From the NCBI RefSeq assembly GCF_900110265.1, contig NZ_FODB01000006.1:1-64000 (forward strand): 64,000 nucleotides of DNA. The letters are read 5' to 3'. The position numbers and the translations under genes were made by a program. Of this stretch, positions 25,820 to 34,565 are shown piece by piece (the stretch's first letter is position 1; every line of letters begins with the position of its first letter). This stretch comes from Vreelandella aquamarina (GTDB taxonomy: Bacteria; Pseudomonadota; Gammaproteobacteria; Pseudomonadales; Halomonadaceae). The notes beneath the pieces were generated by a model. That model was not told the origin of the DNA. It did no database searches and was given only the letters and a program-made list of their open reading frames with translations.

Positions 25820-26320
25820 TGCGCCTCAATACTGCGAATCATCCAGACCCAATCGTTGAAATCACGCAGGTTAGCCACATCGCGGCCCGAATATTCGCGC
25901 TCAACTAACCGAATAGGCCCCCGTGTGCGTAGCGTCAGCGGCTCGCCATCTTCAGACGTCACCAAGTACCAGGTTGGGTCATCCCAGCCCCAGGCTCACT
26001 TCGTAGTCATCCCAGGTCGTAAAGTGCAATGCTGGCGGTATCTCACCAAAGTGTTCGATTAAAAAATCACGAAACGCAACGCCGCGCATTTCAACGTCGC
26101 GGCCCTGATAAGGGTCGAACACTGTAAACGTGACATCCGATTGGTGGAGTAGCTCGCCGAGCGCGATCTTTTGCGTTGACTCACCATTAATCAGGGTTAA
26201 TGTCTGAGCATTTGCCGAGACAGGTGCCCCTCCAACAGTGGTAAAGACGAGTACTAATCCTGCTTTTATTAGCGCCCCACAGCGCCAATGCATCGGCAAG
26301 CGTGAAAAGACAGCATTCAT
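25813..26320 (-). pseudogene. Secreted molybdopterin-oxidoreductase-like domain protein, frameshifted
   Basis: From ATG 26320: signal peptide (LIKAGLVLVFTTVGGAPVSA, cut near ANA), then TFTVFDPYQGRDVEMRGVAF and LHFTTWDDYEVSL. A run of four G (CCCC on the plus strand near 25985) carries a one-base shift. The other frame continues GWDDPTWYLVTSEDGEPLTL and RDVANLRDFNDWVWMIRSIE to a TGA at 25813. The content recalls the periplasmic oxidoreductase-like partners often coded before GGDEF or histidine kinase genes. Start and stop coupling (ATGGTGA) joins it to the GGDEF gene. A sequencing error in the homopolymer cannot be excluded. Confidence 0.65.
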
Positions 26321-26439
26321 AGCAGTGAGCTTCCTAATGTGGTTGAGTACTTTAGGCTTAAATCAGGCACTTTACCAAAGCATAACTGCCAATGCGCTTC
26401 AACGGTTATTAATACAACTTAAAAAAAAGACGCAAAAAA

Positions 26440-26458
26440 GCCGGCCCCTTGGGCCGGC
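26440..26458 (-). terminator. Rho-independent terminator
   Basis: GCCGGCCC-CTT-GGGCCGGC stem followed on the minus strand by CTTTTTTGCG and another T8 run. It ends the small membrane-protein gene at 26520-26645. Confidence 0.85.
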
Positions 26459-26519
26459 AACAGGAAGCTTACACATTAACGTAAGCCCCCTCCCCTGACG
26501 ACTGACACAGCCTGCTGAA

Positions 26520-26645
26520 TTAAGGCTTCTTACGTTCATCCTTACGCAAATGGTCACGTACCACAAAGCCTACCCAACCAACCATAAAGGTGATCATTAG
26601 CGCGACAGTAACTAGGCCGAAAATTACCGCATCATCCCAGTACAT
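26520..26645 (-). CDS. 41-residue single-span membrane protein
   Basis: MYWDDAVIFG opens a single hydrophobic helix (LVTVALMITFMVGWVGFVV), followed by a basic cytoplasmic tail (RDHLRKDERKKP). GGGAGGGA lies six bases before the ATG and a strong terminator lies about 60 bp after the stop, so this is a real transcription unit. I do not recognise the family. Small proteins like this often associate with membrane complexes. Confidence 0.7.
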   Translation of the reverse strand: MYWDDAVIFGLVTVALMITFMVGWVGFVVRDHLRKDERKKP

Positions 26646-26803
26646 GGTGCTTCCCTCCCGCCGTGATGTATGGGGCCATCGTACTGCGTTCAGAGAAGGG
26701 GAAACTGACCTGGGTCAAGCTTTTAAAATGGTGGCCGCAAGGGTAAACGGGAACTTGATACAGGTCAGTTTTTAACGCGCTTCACCCGATAAAAACAGCT
26801 TTT

Positions 26804-27322
26804 TTAGAGCACCTTACGGTCTTCCACTTTGCTGTGCTCGGTGCCCGGTGGCAGCGGATGGCCTTTAGCAAGCTCTGCACGGGTGGCATCGCGAACGTCT
26901 AGAATCTTCACCTGATAGCGCAGCGTATGGCCCGCCAAGGGGTGGTTGGTATCCACCGTCACGGTATCGCCGTCGATGTTCAGCACGGTGACGATCTGCG
27001 GGCCAGCCTCGCCTTCGGTTTGAAAACGGCTGCCTGGCTCAATCTCTGCACCGCCAAACGACGCGCGACTCACCTCTTGCACCAACTCTTCGTTACGCAG
27101 GCCGTAAGCATCAGCGGGAGCCAGCGTGACGCTTAGTTCATCACCTACGGCTTTGCCGGTTAAATCTCGCTCCAAGCCCGGCAAAATATTATCGTGGCCG
27201 TGAAGATACTCCAGGGGTTTCTGACGTGCGTTGGAGTCATCCAACACGCGGGTGCTGCCATCGCTGAGCACATCGCTAAGCACGTAGTGCAGAGTCACTA
27301 CCTGATGGGCGGTAATCGACAT
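26804..27322 (-). CDS. slyD: FKBP-type peptidyl-prolyl isomerase, SlyD-like
   Basis: 172 residues. FKBP fold with the insert-in-flap arrangement of SlyD: VVTLHYVLSDV, PLEYLHGHDNILPGLERDLT, GDELSVTLAPADAYGLRNEE, VDTNHPLAGHTLRYQVKIL. The C-terminal tail has few His/Cys residues, so it lacks the metal-binding tail of E. coli SlyD. GGAG precedes the ATG. It acts as a cytoplasmic prolyl isomerase and chaperone. Confidence 0.88.
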   Translation of the reverse strand: MSITAHQVVTLHYVLSDVLSDGSTRVLDDSNARQKPLEYLHGHDNILPGLERDLTGKAVGDELSVTLAPADAYGLRNEELVQEVSRASFGGAEIEPGSRFQTEGEAGPQIVTVLNIDGDTVTVDTNHPLAGHTLRYQVKILDVRDATRAELAKGHPLPPGTEHSKVEDRKVL

Positions 27323-27453
27323 GGAAAACTCCTCTCCGGTAAGCTGTCGGCTTTGTCATGGAACGCCAACCATGAACCCTATCCATAGTCTAACATCGAC
27401 GGGTTTTTGAGCGGCCCACGTCACCGATGTTTCTTTTTGGAGTACTCCCTTAC

Positions 27454-28824
27454 ATGCCCACCCCGACTCCTCAGCGCAGTTGGCTGGCGGCGCTTGGTAT
27501 TTACTGCAAAGCGCCTGTCATCACCATGCTGTTTTTAGGCTTTTCCGCTGGCCTGCCCTTTCTACTGGTGTTTTCGACGCTCTCCGCATGGCTACGTAGC
27601 GACGGGGTCGAAGTAGCTGCCATCGGTTTTTTTGCCTGGATCGGCATGCTCTACTCCATCAAATTCTTCTGGGCACCGGTGGTAGACCGGCTTGCGCTGC
27701 CGCTGTTAACGCGTACCTTTGGCCAGCGCAGAGGCTGGATGCTGCTAGCCCAGGGCATGATTGCCGCCGGTCTCATTGGCCTCGCGGGAGTAGACCCTAT
27801 CGACAACCTAGGCTGGGTCGCCGCCTTTGCGCTATTGGTGGCGTTTGGCTCCGCCACGCAAGATATCGCCATTGATGCTTACCGTATTGAATCCGCCGAT
27901 GATGATGTTCAAGCAGCCATGGCCTCCACGTACATTATTGGCTATCGCGGAGGGCTACTGGCGGCAGGGGCCGGTGCGCTTTATGTGGCATCGGCGGTAT
28001 CGTGGAACGCGGCTTACCTGACCATGGCCGCTCTGGTGGGCATTGGCGTGCTCACCGTACTGATTCGCCCAGAACCCAAGCGCGCCTCATTAACCGTGCA
28101 ATTAATCCATGAACCCAAAGTGCGCGCCTTTATTCGCGCCAGCCGTGGAAAGCCCAAAACGCTGCGCCGCTTGGGCGCTTGGGTGATTGGCGCGATTGTT
28201 TGCCCGTTTACCGACTTCTTCCGCCGCTATGGGGTGAAGGCAATGGGCATTTTGGTGTTTATTGCCGTATTCCGTATCAGCGACCTGGCCATGGCATCGA
28301 TGGCCAACCCGCTCTATATCGACCTGGGCTTTTCACTGGCAACTATTGCCAACGTCACCAATATTTTCGGGATTGCCATGAGCATTGCAGGAGGCATTCT
28401 AGGCGGGCTGCTGGTGGCCCGTTACGGCATTGGCCCACTGCTGATTTTCGGCGCGGGGCTAGTGATGGTCACCAACCTGCTGTTTGCGGTGCTTGCGCTA
28501 ATCGGCAATCAGGTGCCGATGCTGGTAGTCACGATCATTGGCGATAACCTAGCCAACGGCCTGGCCAGTGCGGTGTTTATCGCGTTTCTTTCAAGCTTGA
28601 CCTCGCGGGCATATACCGCCACGCAGTACGCGCTGTTTTCGTCGCTGATGACGCTACCGGGGAAATTCCTGAGCGGGTTTGGCGGGATCGTGGTGAGCGC
28701 TCAGGGTTATGCCACTTTCTTTGTGGTAGCCACAGTGCTCGGCTTACCCGCCATTCTGCTGGCCATTTGGATAAGCCGAGATAAACAGCTAGTGCCTACC
28801 CCAGTTACCGAGGCAGGCAGCTAA
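27454..28824 (+). CDS. ampG: AmpG-family muropeptide permease (MFS)
   Basis: 456 residues, about 12 hydrophobic segments. The first helices have the AmpG look: MLFLGFSAGLPFLLVFSTLS, AWLRSDGVEVAAIGFFAWIG and KFFWAPVVDRLALP. It also has GSATQDIAIDAYRIE. AmpG imports anhydro-muropeptides for cell-wall recycling and beta-lactamase induction. Start ATG 27454 has a distant GGAG; an ATG nine codons upstream is also possible. A cell-wall role agrees with other wall genes in the window but no operon is formed. Confidence 0.85.
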   Translation: MPTPTPQRSWLAALGIYCKAPVITMLFLGFSAGLPFLLVFSTLSAWLRSDGVEVAAIGFFAWIGMLYSIKFFWAPVVDRLALPLLTRTFGQRRGWMLLAQGMIAAGLIGLAGVDPIDNLGWVAAFALLVAFGSATQDIAIDAYRIESADDDVQAAMASTYIIGYRGGLLAAGAGALYVASAVSWNAAYLTMAALVGIGVLTVLIRPEPKRASLTVQLIHEPKVRAFIRASRGKPKTLRRLGAWVIGAIVCPFTDFFRRYGVKAMGILVFIAVFRISDLAMASMANPLYIDLGFSLATIANVTNIFGIAMSIAGGILGGLLVARYGIGPLLIFGAGLVMVTNLLFAVLALIGNQVPMLVVTIIGDNLANGLASAVFIAFLSSLTSRAYTATQYALFSSLMTLPGKFLSGFGGIVVSAQGYATFFVVATVLGLPAILLAIWISRDKQLVPTPVTEAGS

Positions 28825-28842
28825 AAACCGTCAGCGAATAGC

Positions 28843-30663
28843 TCAGCGGTGGCTGGCTAACCAATCCAGCGCCCCTGGCGTGGTGCGCCACTGGTCGCGC
28901 ATCAGCGTACGGTACTGCCACGCTTCCGCTCGGGAGCCAGGGTCAACCTGCCCATCAGGATGAGGCATGGAGGGCCTTGGGTTCTCCGCGCAAATCAGTT
29001 CTAGCGCGTGGCGGTTGTGGGCAACCACCTCCGCCAATGCCGCTTCGGCGGCCTCCTGCTGCCCTAACCGGTAAAGCGCCAGCGTGCGCCCCATCAGCAA
29101 CCCTAACACCAGCGAGCCGTCATCTTTTTGCGGCTCTTCAGTCAGCGCCAGCGCCTCTTCGTTGCGGTCATCGCGCAGCAGTTGATCAAGCACCAGCTCT
29201 TTCAAGCCCAGGCTATCTTCTTGGTCAATCGCCAGCAGCTCTTCGGCTAGCTCCCGGGAGTGTTGGCGAGCGCCACGCTCCATGCCGACAACCAGCGCCA
29301 AGCCGGTGCGCAGCAGCATGACATTATCGGCATCGTCCCAACACAGGCTGCCGTCGCCTGCGGCGCGGGCCTGTTCCAGCCAGCGTGAAAGGCGCAGCGC
29401 CAACGGTTCCAGCAGGCTGGGTGCCATCCACGGTAGGCTGCCGAAGCGGCTGGTCAGCGCCAGCGTTAGGTCTTGCACCACTTGCGGCGCATCCAGCCAC
29501 TCCGGGTGGGCGCACAGCGCCGACATCCAATCAATCGCATTGACCCAGGGGTCGTCACGGAAGCCCAGCGCCACCTCTTCATCTACCATGACCTGGAACT
29601 GCTCGTGCCACGCGGCAAACAGCGTCTCTTCACGGGCGGTAGTGGTGTAGTGCAGGCGGCCAGTCTCAGCATCCTGCTCAATGGAAAGCTTGGGAGCAAC
29701 GGGCAGCGCCGCTAGCAGCGCCTGAAGCGAGACCAGCGGCGTCGCCATATCTTCTTCAGCACTCAAGAGCTGGTCGGCCAGCGTTGCGCCGGGGTTATCT
29801 GCCAGAGCGGCCAGGAATTCGAGCTGATCTTCATCCAGATCTCCTTGGCGCACCAACCGGCGATACCAGAAATTAGCGCGCTCTTTGGCCTCTTTCTCAT
29901 GGCCTTCATGGAGTAGCAGCATGGCTTCAATGTAGGCCAGCGTTGGCGAATCGGGCAGCGCCTGCTGAGCTTTGACAAACGCCGCGCGGGCGCTATCTAA
30001 ATCATCGTTATCCAGGTGCATCAAGCACAGCCTCTCAAGGGCCACGCCGCGTAAAAACAGCGGCCCGCGCTCCATCACGTCGTCCAACAGGTCGGCACGC
30101 TTGCGGGTAAAGCCGCGCTCTTGATAGATATCCAGCAGAATTTCAAAAGCTGGCTCAGCCTGCTCTGGCAGGCGCGACCAGTCGCTACCATCAAACAGCG
30201 ACTCAAGAATCTGCATGGAACGGCCGGTTTGACCACTCTCTGCGGCAATCAGACCAGCTTCTAACAGCGCTTGAGGTGGTGCCTGCTGGCTATCTAACGC
30301 CGCCTTCAGCGTGGCCCCCTTCCATTCGCGCAGCGAGAGCATCCACATCATCTGTTCAGGGATGTCGGTCGGGAAATTAACGCGGTAGCAACACTGCTTA
30401 TATTTACGTCCGGAATCGCACCAGCACGGCTCGTTGCGGCCAGGTGTTGCCAAGGGCTCGCTAGCAAAATCCAGCCGCTCTAGCGGAGTTTGCGACCATA
30501 AAATGGGCGCTAGCGCCTGTGCGGTGGCCACATCGCCGTTAAACGCCTGCGCGCCTTTGTCACGTACCCACGTCATAAAATCGGGGTAGTGTTCCTGCTG
30601 CCTGATTGCCGAGAGTGCCCCAGAGGCAAATCCCAGCAGTTGATCGACCCATACCGCCAGCAT
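28843..30663 (-). CDS. SEC-C motif protein with tetratricopeptide-like repeats
   Basis: 606 residues. A SEC-C zinc motif GRNEPCWCDSGRKYKQCC is at about 75-92. The rest is alpha-helical with TPR-like pairs, for example SGQTGRSMQILESLF, DLDSARAAFVKAQQALPDSP and GQQEAAEAALAEVVAHNRHA. Function unknown; a scaffold or protein-interaction role is plausible. GGAGA precedes ATG 30663, while the open frame reaching further upstream to 30930 has no good start. Confidence 0.75.
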   Translation of the reverse strand: MLAVWVDQLLGFASGALSAIRQQEHYPDFMTWVRDKGAQAFNGDVATAQALAPILWSQTPLERLDFASEPLATPGRNEPCWCDSGRKYKQCCYRVNFPTDIPEQMMWMLSLREWKGATLKAALDSQQAPPQALLEAGLIAAESGQTGRSMQILESLFDGSDWSRLPEQAEPAFEILLDIYQERGFTRKRADLLDDVMERGPLFLRGVALERLCLMHLDNDDLDSARAAFVKAQQALPDSPTLAYIEAMLLLHEGHEKEAKERANFWYRRLVRQGDLDEDQLEFLAALADNPGATLADQLLSAEEDMATPLVSLQALLAALPVAPKLSIEQDAETGRLHYTTTAREETLFAAWHEQFQVMVDEEVALGFRDDPWVNAIDWMSALCAHPEWLDAPQVVQDLTLALTSRFGSLPWMAPSLLEPLALRLSRWLEQARAAGDGSLCWDDADNVMLLRTGLALVVGMERGARQHSRELAEELLAIDQEDSLGLKELVLDQLLRDDRNEEALALTEEPQKDDGSLVLGLLMGRTLALYRLGQQEAAEAALAEVVAHNRHALELICAENPRPSMPHPDGQVDPGSRAEAWQYRTLMRDQWRTTPGALDWLASHR

Positions 30664-30776
30664 TGCCGTCTCCACTGTCTTCAAGACTATAAAATCTGTA
30701 AAACCGATTAAAAAGCGCAATAGTCTAGCATGGCTGGCGGGGCTACCGCAGCGGTCATCGCTTGGCAGGGCCTTGG

Positions 30777-32024
30777 CTAAGCAGTACGCGCCCAGCCCAG
30801 CAGCGGCTGAGTTCGGTCGTGCATATCTAAACGGGCCTTTAAGCGTACCAAGTTCCAGTAGTGGCCGTTGAGCGCCCGAGAGAGCAGCAGCGTATCTGCC
30901 GGGGGCTGAAGACGATCCATGGCGGCCCACACTTTGGGGGTGAGCTCCCGCAGGCGGCGATGAACGCGCACGTCGCTGAAATCCTGCTCACCGGGGGCGA
31001 ACAGCGGGGTAATACACTCAGCGGATTCGCGATACAGCGCCAGCGGAGCGCCTTGGCCCAGGCGGCCGCCCATCTTCATCAGCGCGTCATCCATGGCCAT
31101 GGGGTCTTGGGAAAGCGTGGCATCCAATAGCTGCATCATGGCCTTTAGACGCGCCTCGGGAACGGGAATCACTGCGCCCAAGTCGTAAATCACTAAACGA
31201 CCCTGATCGTCGCAGGCAAAGTTGCCTGCGTGGGGGTCAGCGTGCAGCTCACGGTAGGTAAATAGCTCCTCGGTAATCCAGTCTGCCAGTGCAACAGCCA
31301 CTTTTTGACGGGTAGCGTCATCCGCACTCTCTAAATCCCGCAGCGGAGTGCCGTCTACAAAGCGCATGGCCAATACGTGTTGGCCGGAGAGCTCAAACAG
31401 CGGCTCGGGGATCACCAGCGCTGGGTTATCTTGGTAGCGCTCCCGGTAACGGGCCAGCGCCTGGGCCTCCGCGTGGTAGTCCAGCTCGTCACGCAGCCCG
31501 GCTGCCAGCTCCTCAAACAGCGCATCTAGCCGTGCCTGCGGGACCTTGAACCAGCGGCCAAGACCCATAATGCGCCTCACTTGTTTAAGGTCGCTCTCTA
31601 AAATCTCAGCAAGCCCTGGATACTGCACTTTAAGCACTATGGTTTCCCCTTCGTGGGTCACCGCTTTGTGCACCTGACCCATCGAAGCGCTGGCAAAGGG
31701 GCGCTCTTCAATCTCGCGGAAATGCGTTTGGATGTCACCGTACTGCAGCACTAGCGCCTCGCAAATTTTCGGCCAGGGCATCGGTTCAGCCTGGCGTTGC
31801 AGGCGGGCCAGCTCGTTGGCCAGTTCCGGCGGCAGCAGGTCATCCCACTGGGACATCATTTGAGCCAGCTTCATGGCCGGGCCTTTTAATTCAGAAAGCC
31901 CTTCAAACAGCGCCTCACCCAGCGCCCCCCAATCCGCTTGGCCGCCTAACCGCGTTTTCAGCAGGGCACCACCCGTACGCGCACCCAGCCCAAATAAACG
32001 TCGTGTTCTACCGCGCTCGCGCAT
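30777..32024 (-). CDS. ABC1/UbiB-family atypical kinase
   Basis: 415 residues. ABC1 hallmarks: LKGPAMKLAQMMSQWDDLLP (KxGQ-type motif, here KLAQ), FASASMGQVHKAV, ETIVLKVQYPG with the ATP-binding Lys, and HADPHAGNFACDDQGRLVIY DLGA catalytic loop. The class supports ubiquinone biosynthesis or lipid metabolism. No C-terminal membrane pair as in UbiB itself is seen, so it is an AarF paralogue rather than ubiB. It is transcribed with the SEC-C gene on the same strand, with a 113-bp gap. Confidence 0.82.
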   Translation of the reverse strand: MRERGRTRRLFGLGARTGGALLKTRLGGQADWGALGEALFEGLSELKGPAMKLAQMMSQWDDLLPPELANELARLQRQAEPMPWPKICEALVLQYGDIQTHFREIEERPFASASMGQVHKAVTHEGETIVLKVQYPGLAEILESDLKQVRRIMGLGRWFKVPQARLDALFEELAAGLRDELDYHAEAQALARYRERYQDNPALVIPEPLFELSGQHVLAMRFVDGTPLRDLESADDATRQKVAVALADWITEELFTYRELHADPHAGNFACDDQGRLVIYDLGAVIPVPEARLKAMMQLLDATLSQDPMAMDDALMKMGGRLGQGAPLALYRESAECITPLFAPGEQDFSDVRVHRRLRELTPKVWAAMDRLQPPADTLLLSRALNGHYWNLVRLKARLDMHDRTQPLLGWARTA

Positions 32025-32211
32025 AAAAACCGCCTCCCAGTGCTTTGCGACAGCTTACTCAATCCGATAACTTTATACAAAAACTATACAAACAAATGAC
32101 ACACGACACCTTTTAAGTACCTGTATAAATTTTCACGCCTCGACGTTCAACCCACTGAGCGGCTTCTGCTACCATGACACTCTTTCAAAGACCGCTACCA
32201 GGGCCTACCGT

Positions 32212-34179
32212 ATGCGCTTGATTATCGCCGAGAAACCCAGCCTCGCCCGTGCCATTGCCGACGCCCTGCCCGGTGGCGGCAAGCGCCAGGAAGGCGCGAT
32301 TGTGTGCGGCGATACCACGGTGACTTGGTGCCTAGGCCACCTGCTGGAGCAAGCTCCACCGGAAGCCTACAACCCCGCCGATAAACAGTGGCGGCTCGAC
32401 CGGCTGCCCATCGTGCCCGGCACGTGGCAGCTCGCGCCGCGCTCCAAAGCCCGTGGCCAGTTAGCAGTGATTCGTAAACTGATCAAGCAGGCTACCAGCG
32501 TTGTGCACGCTGGCGACCCAGACCGCGAAGGCCAGCTGCTGGTGCAAGAGGTGATCGAGCATTTGAAGTACCGCGGCCCGGTGCAGCGGCTATTGATTAG
32601 CGACCTCAACCGCCCAGCGGTCAGCCGCGCGCTGGCCAGCCTGCGACCGAATACTGAGTTTCAGCCGCTGTTTCAGGCCGCCCAGGCGCGCTCACGGGCT
32701 GACTGGCTGTATGGCATTAATCTCACCCGCGCCTGGACGCTCACCGGCCGCCAAGCTGGGCACGATGGCGTCCTCTCGGTAGGCCGTGTACAAACCCCGG
32801 TACTTGGGCTGATTGTGCGGCGGGATAACAGCATTCGTGATTTCAAACCCCATCCGTTCTACCCGCTTTGGGTAGATTTACAGGTGGCGCAAGGCCAGCT
32901 GCGTGCCTGGTGGGCTCCTAAAGCGCATCAACCTTTGGATGAGCAAGGGCGACTGATTGACCGCACGCCCGCCGATGCCCTGGCCGCTCAGCTACCCGGC
33001 GCACGCGGCACGCTCACCACATTAGACCAACAGGAGAAGCGCCAAGCGCCACCGCTGCCCTACTCGCTTTCTGCCTTGCAGGTAGATGCCGCCCGCCGCT
33101 TTGGGCTTTCCGCGCAGATGGTGCTGGATATTTGCCAGCGGCTTTACGAGCAGCACAAACTGATCACCTACCCCCGCTCAGACTGCCGCTACCTTCCGGA
33201 AGAGCACCTAGCGCTTGCCCAGCGCAGCCTCTCCGGTGCTTGCCAGAATGACGACACGTTACGAGGTTGGCTCAACGGGGCCGACTTTACCCTACGCTCG
33301 AAAGCCTGGAACGATAAGCAGGTGGGCGCGCACCACGCCTTAGCACCGACCGGCAAGCCCGCCGATGTCAGCCAGCTTTCCGCCACCGAAGGCCATGTGT
33401 TTCGGCTAATCGTGCGCAACGTCATGGCGCAGTTCTACCGCCCGCTGCGCACTTTTGAAGTGAAAGCCGAGTTCACCCTGCTGAATGAAGCCTTTCGCGC
33501 TCGCGGCCAAAGCATTCTCGACCCCGGCTGGAAGCCACTGTTCACCACCCGCGAAGACACCCCGCCGCTGCCACCGCTCACCCAAGGCGAAGCCTGCCAA
33601 GCACTCGCCGCAGGCGTGGAAGAAAAAGAGACCCGGCCATCAGAACCATTCACCGATGCCAGCTTAATCAAAGCAATGATGAATATTGGCCGCTACGTAG
33701 ACGACCCAAACGTGCGCCGCACTCTGCGCGACACCGACGGCCTGGGCACCGAAGCCACCCGCGCAGGCATTATCGAAACCCTGGTGCAGCGCGGCTACCT
33801 AGTGCGCCAGCAAAAAGCCCTACGCGCCACCAAACTCGGCTGCGCGCTAATCGCCGCCCTGCCCAGCGCCGTCAGTACACCGGAACGTACTGCCCTCTGG
33901 GAGCAACGCCTGCGAGCGATCTCTGAACAACAAGACGACCCCAACGCCTTCCAGCAGGCGCTGCTGGAAGACTTACGCGCCCTACTAAGCCAAAGCGGCG
34001 CGGCCAGACTACGCCATAGCTTACAAACCGCCCAAGGCGAAGTTGGAGGTCCCGCCAAACGCAGCGGAGCCACTAAGAAAAGCTACACACGGCGTAAAAG
34101 TACCGGCAGTAAGAAAACTACGGGGAGTCGAAGTAGTGCAGCGGGTAAGCGGAGTACGGGAAAGAGGCGCAGCAGCTAG
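32212..34179 (+). CDS. topB: DNA topoisomerase III
   Basis: 655 residues. Toprim domain starts MRLIIAEKPSLARAIADALP and carries VHAGDPDREGQLLVQEV; the active-site Tyr lies in HKLITYPRSDCRYLPEEH. Length matches TopB. The last 35 residues are a Lys/Ser/Thr-rich basic tail (SYTRRKSTGSKKTTG) suited to DNA binding. It decatenates DNA and resolves recombination intermediates. No operon partner. Confidence 0.93.
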   Translation: MRLIIAEKPSLARAIADALPGGGKRQEGAIVCGDTTVTWCLGHLLEQAPPEAYNPADKQWRLDRLPIVPGTWQLAPRSKARGQLAVIRKLIKQATSVVHAGDPDREGQLLVQEVIEHLKYRGPVQRLLISDLNRPAVSRALASLRPNTEFQPLFQAAQARSRADWLYGINLTRAWTLTGRQAGHDGVLSVGRVQTPVLGLIVRRDNSIRDFKPHPFYPLWVDLQVAQGQLRAWWAPKAHQPLDEQGRLIDRTPADALAAQLPGARGTLTTLDQQEKRQAPPLPYSLSALQVDAARRFGLSAQMVLDICQRLYEQHKLITYPRSDCRYLPEEHLALAQRSLSGACQNDDTLRGWLNGADFTLRSKAWNDKQVGAHHALAPTGKPADVSQLSATEGHVFRLIVRNVMAQFYRPLRTFEVKAEFTLLNEAFRARGQSILDPGWKPLFTTREDTPPLPPLTQGEACQALAAGVEEKETRPSEPFTDASLIKAMMNIGRYVDDPNVRRTLRDTDGLGTEATRAGIIETLVQRGYLVRQQKALRATKLGCALIAALPSAVSTPERTALWEQRLRAISEQQDDPNAFQQALLEDLRALLSQSGAARLRHSLQTAQGEVGGPAKRSGATKKSYTRRKSTGSKKTTGSRSSAAGKRSTGKRRSS

Positions 34180-34565
34180 GCACTTGTTGTTAAATAAATA
34201 GCCAAGCCAATTTATTTAAATCAATCAAGGTAACGGTATAAAAGCATCCTAACACGCAACAACATAGCCATCCCTGTCTGATGTAACCCCCAAACTCGTT
34301 GCGGTGCTTCGCGGGTGCCTCACTTCGTTCGTTACACCGCGCTACGGGACCGGTGGCTTTGTCTATGTTTGGTTGGCTTTATCATCGCGCGCTGAAGTGC
34401 CCTCCCATCCCCCTCATATCTCACGTCCCCCTTTTTCCCACACCTTCCACCTCTCACCTATGGCAACCCCACACCTCTGTTATCTTCGTCTCCCATCACC
34501 TCTTGCGACTAGCCTTCTCACGCAAACCCGATTAGCCTGCTAACTCAACCAGTAAAGGGACTGAG
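34180..34565. other. Non-coding gap, pyrimidine-rich plus strand
   Basis: A 386-base stretch between topB and a membrane-protein gene. 34393-34530 is strongly C/T-rich on the plus strand, with no good coding frame and no hairpin followed by U-tract. A short imperfect GC-rich palindrome region (34296-34360) may be an extragenic repeat. I see no RNA gene. Confidence 0.5.

Noticed and set aside
27427-27453. Nine-codon N-terminal extension of AmpG-like permease
   Set aside because: No ribosome binding site before 27427; the shorter form is kept, though this start is not certain.
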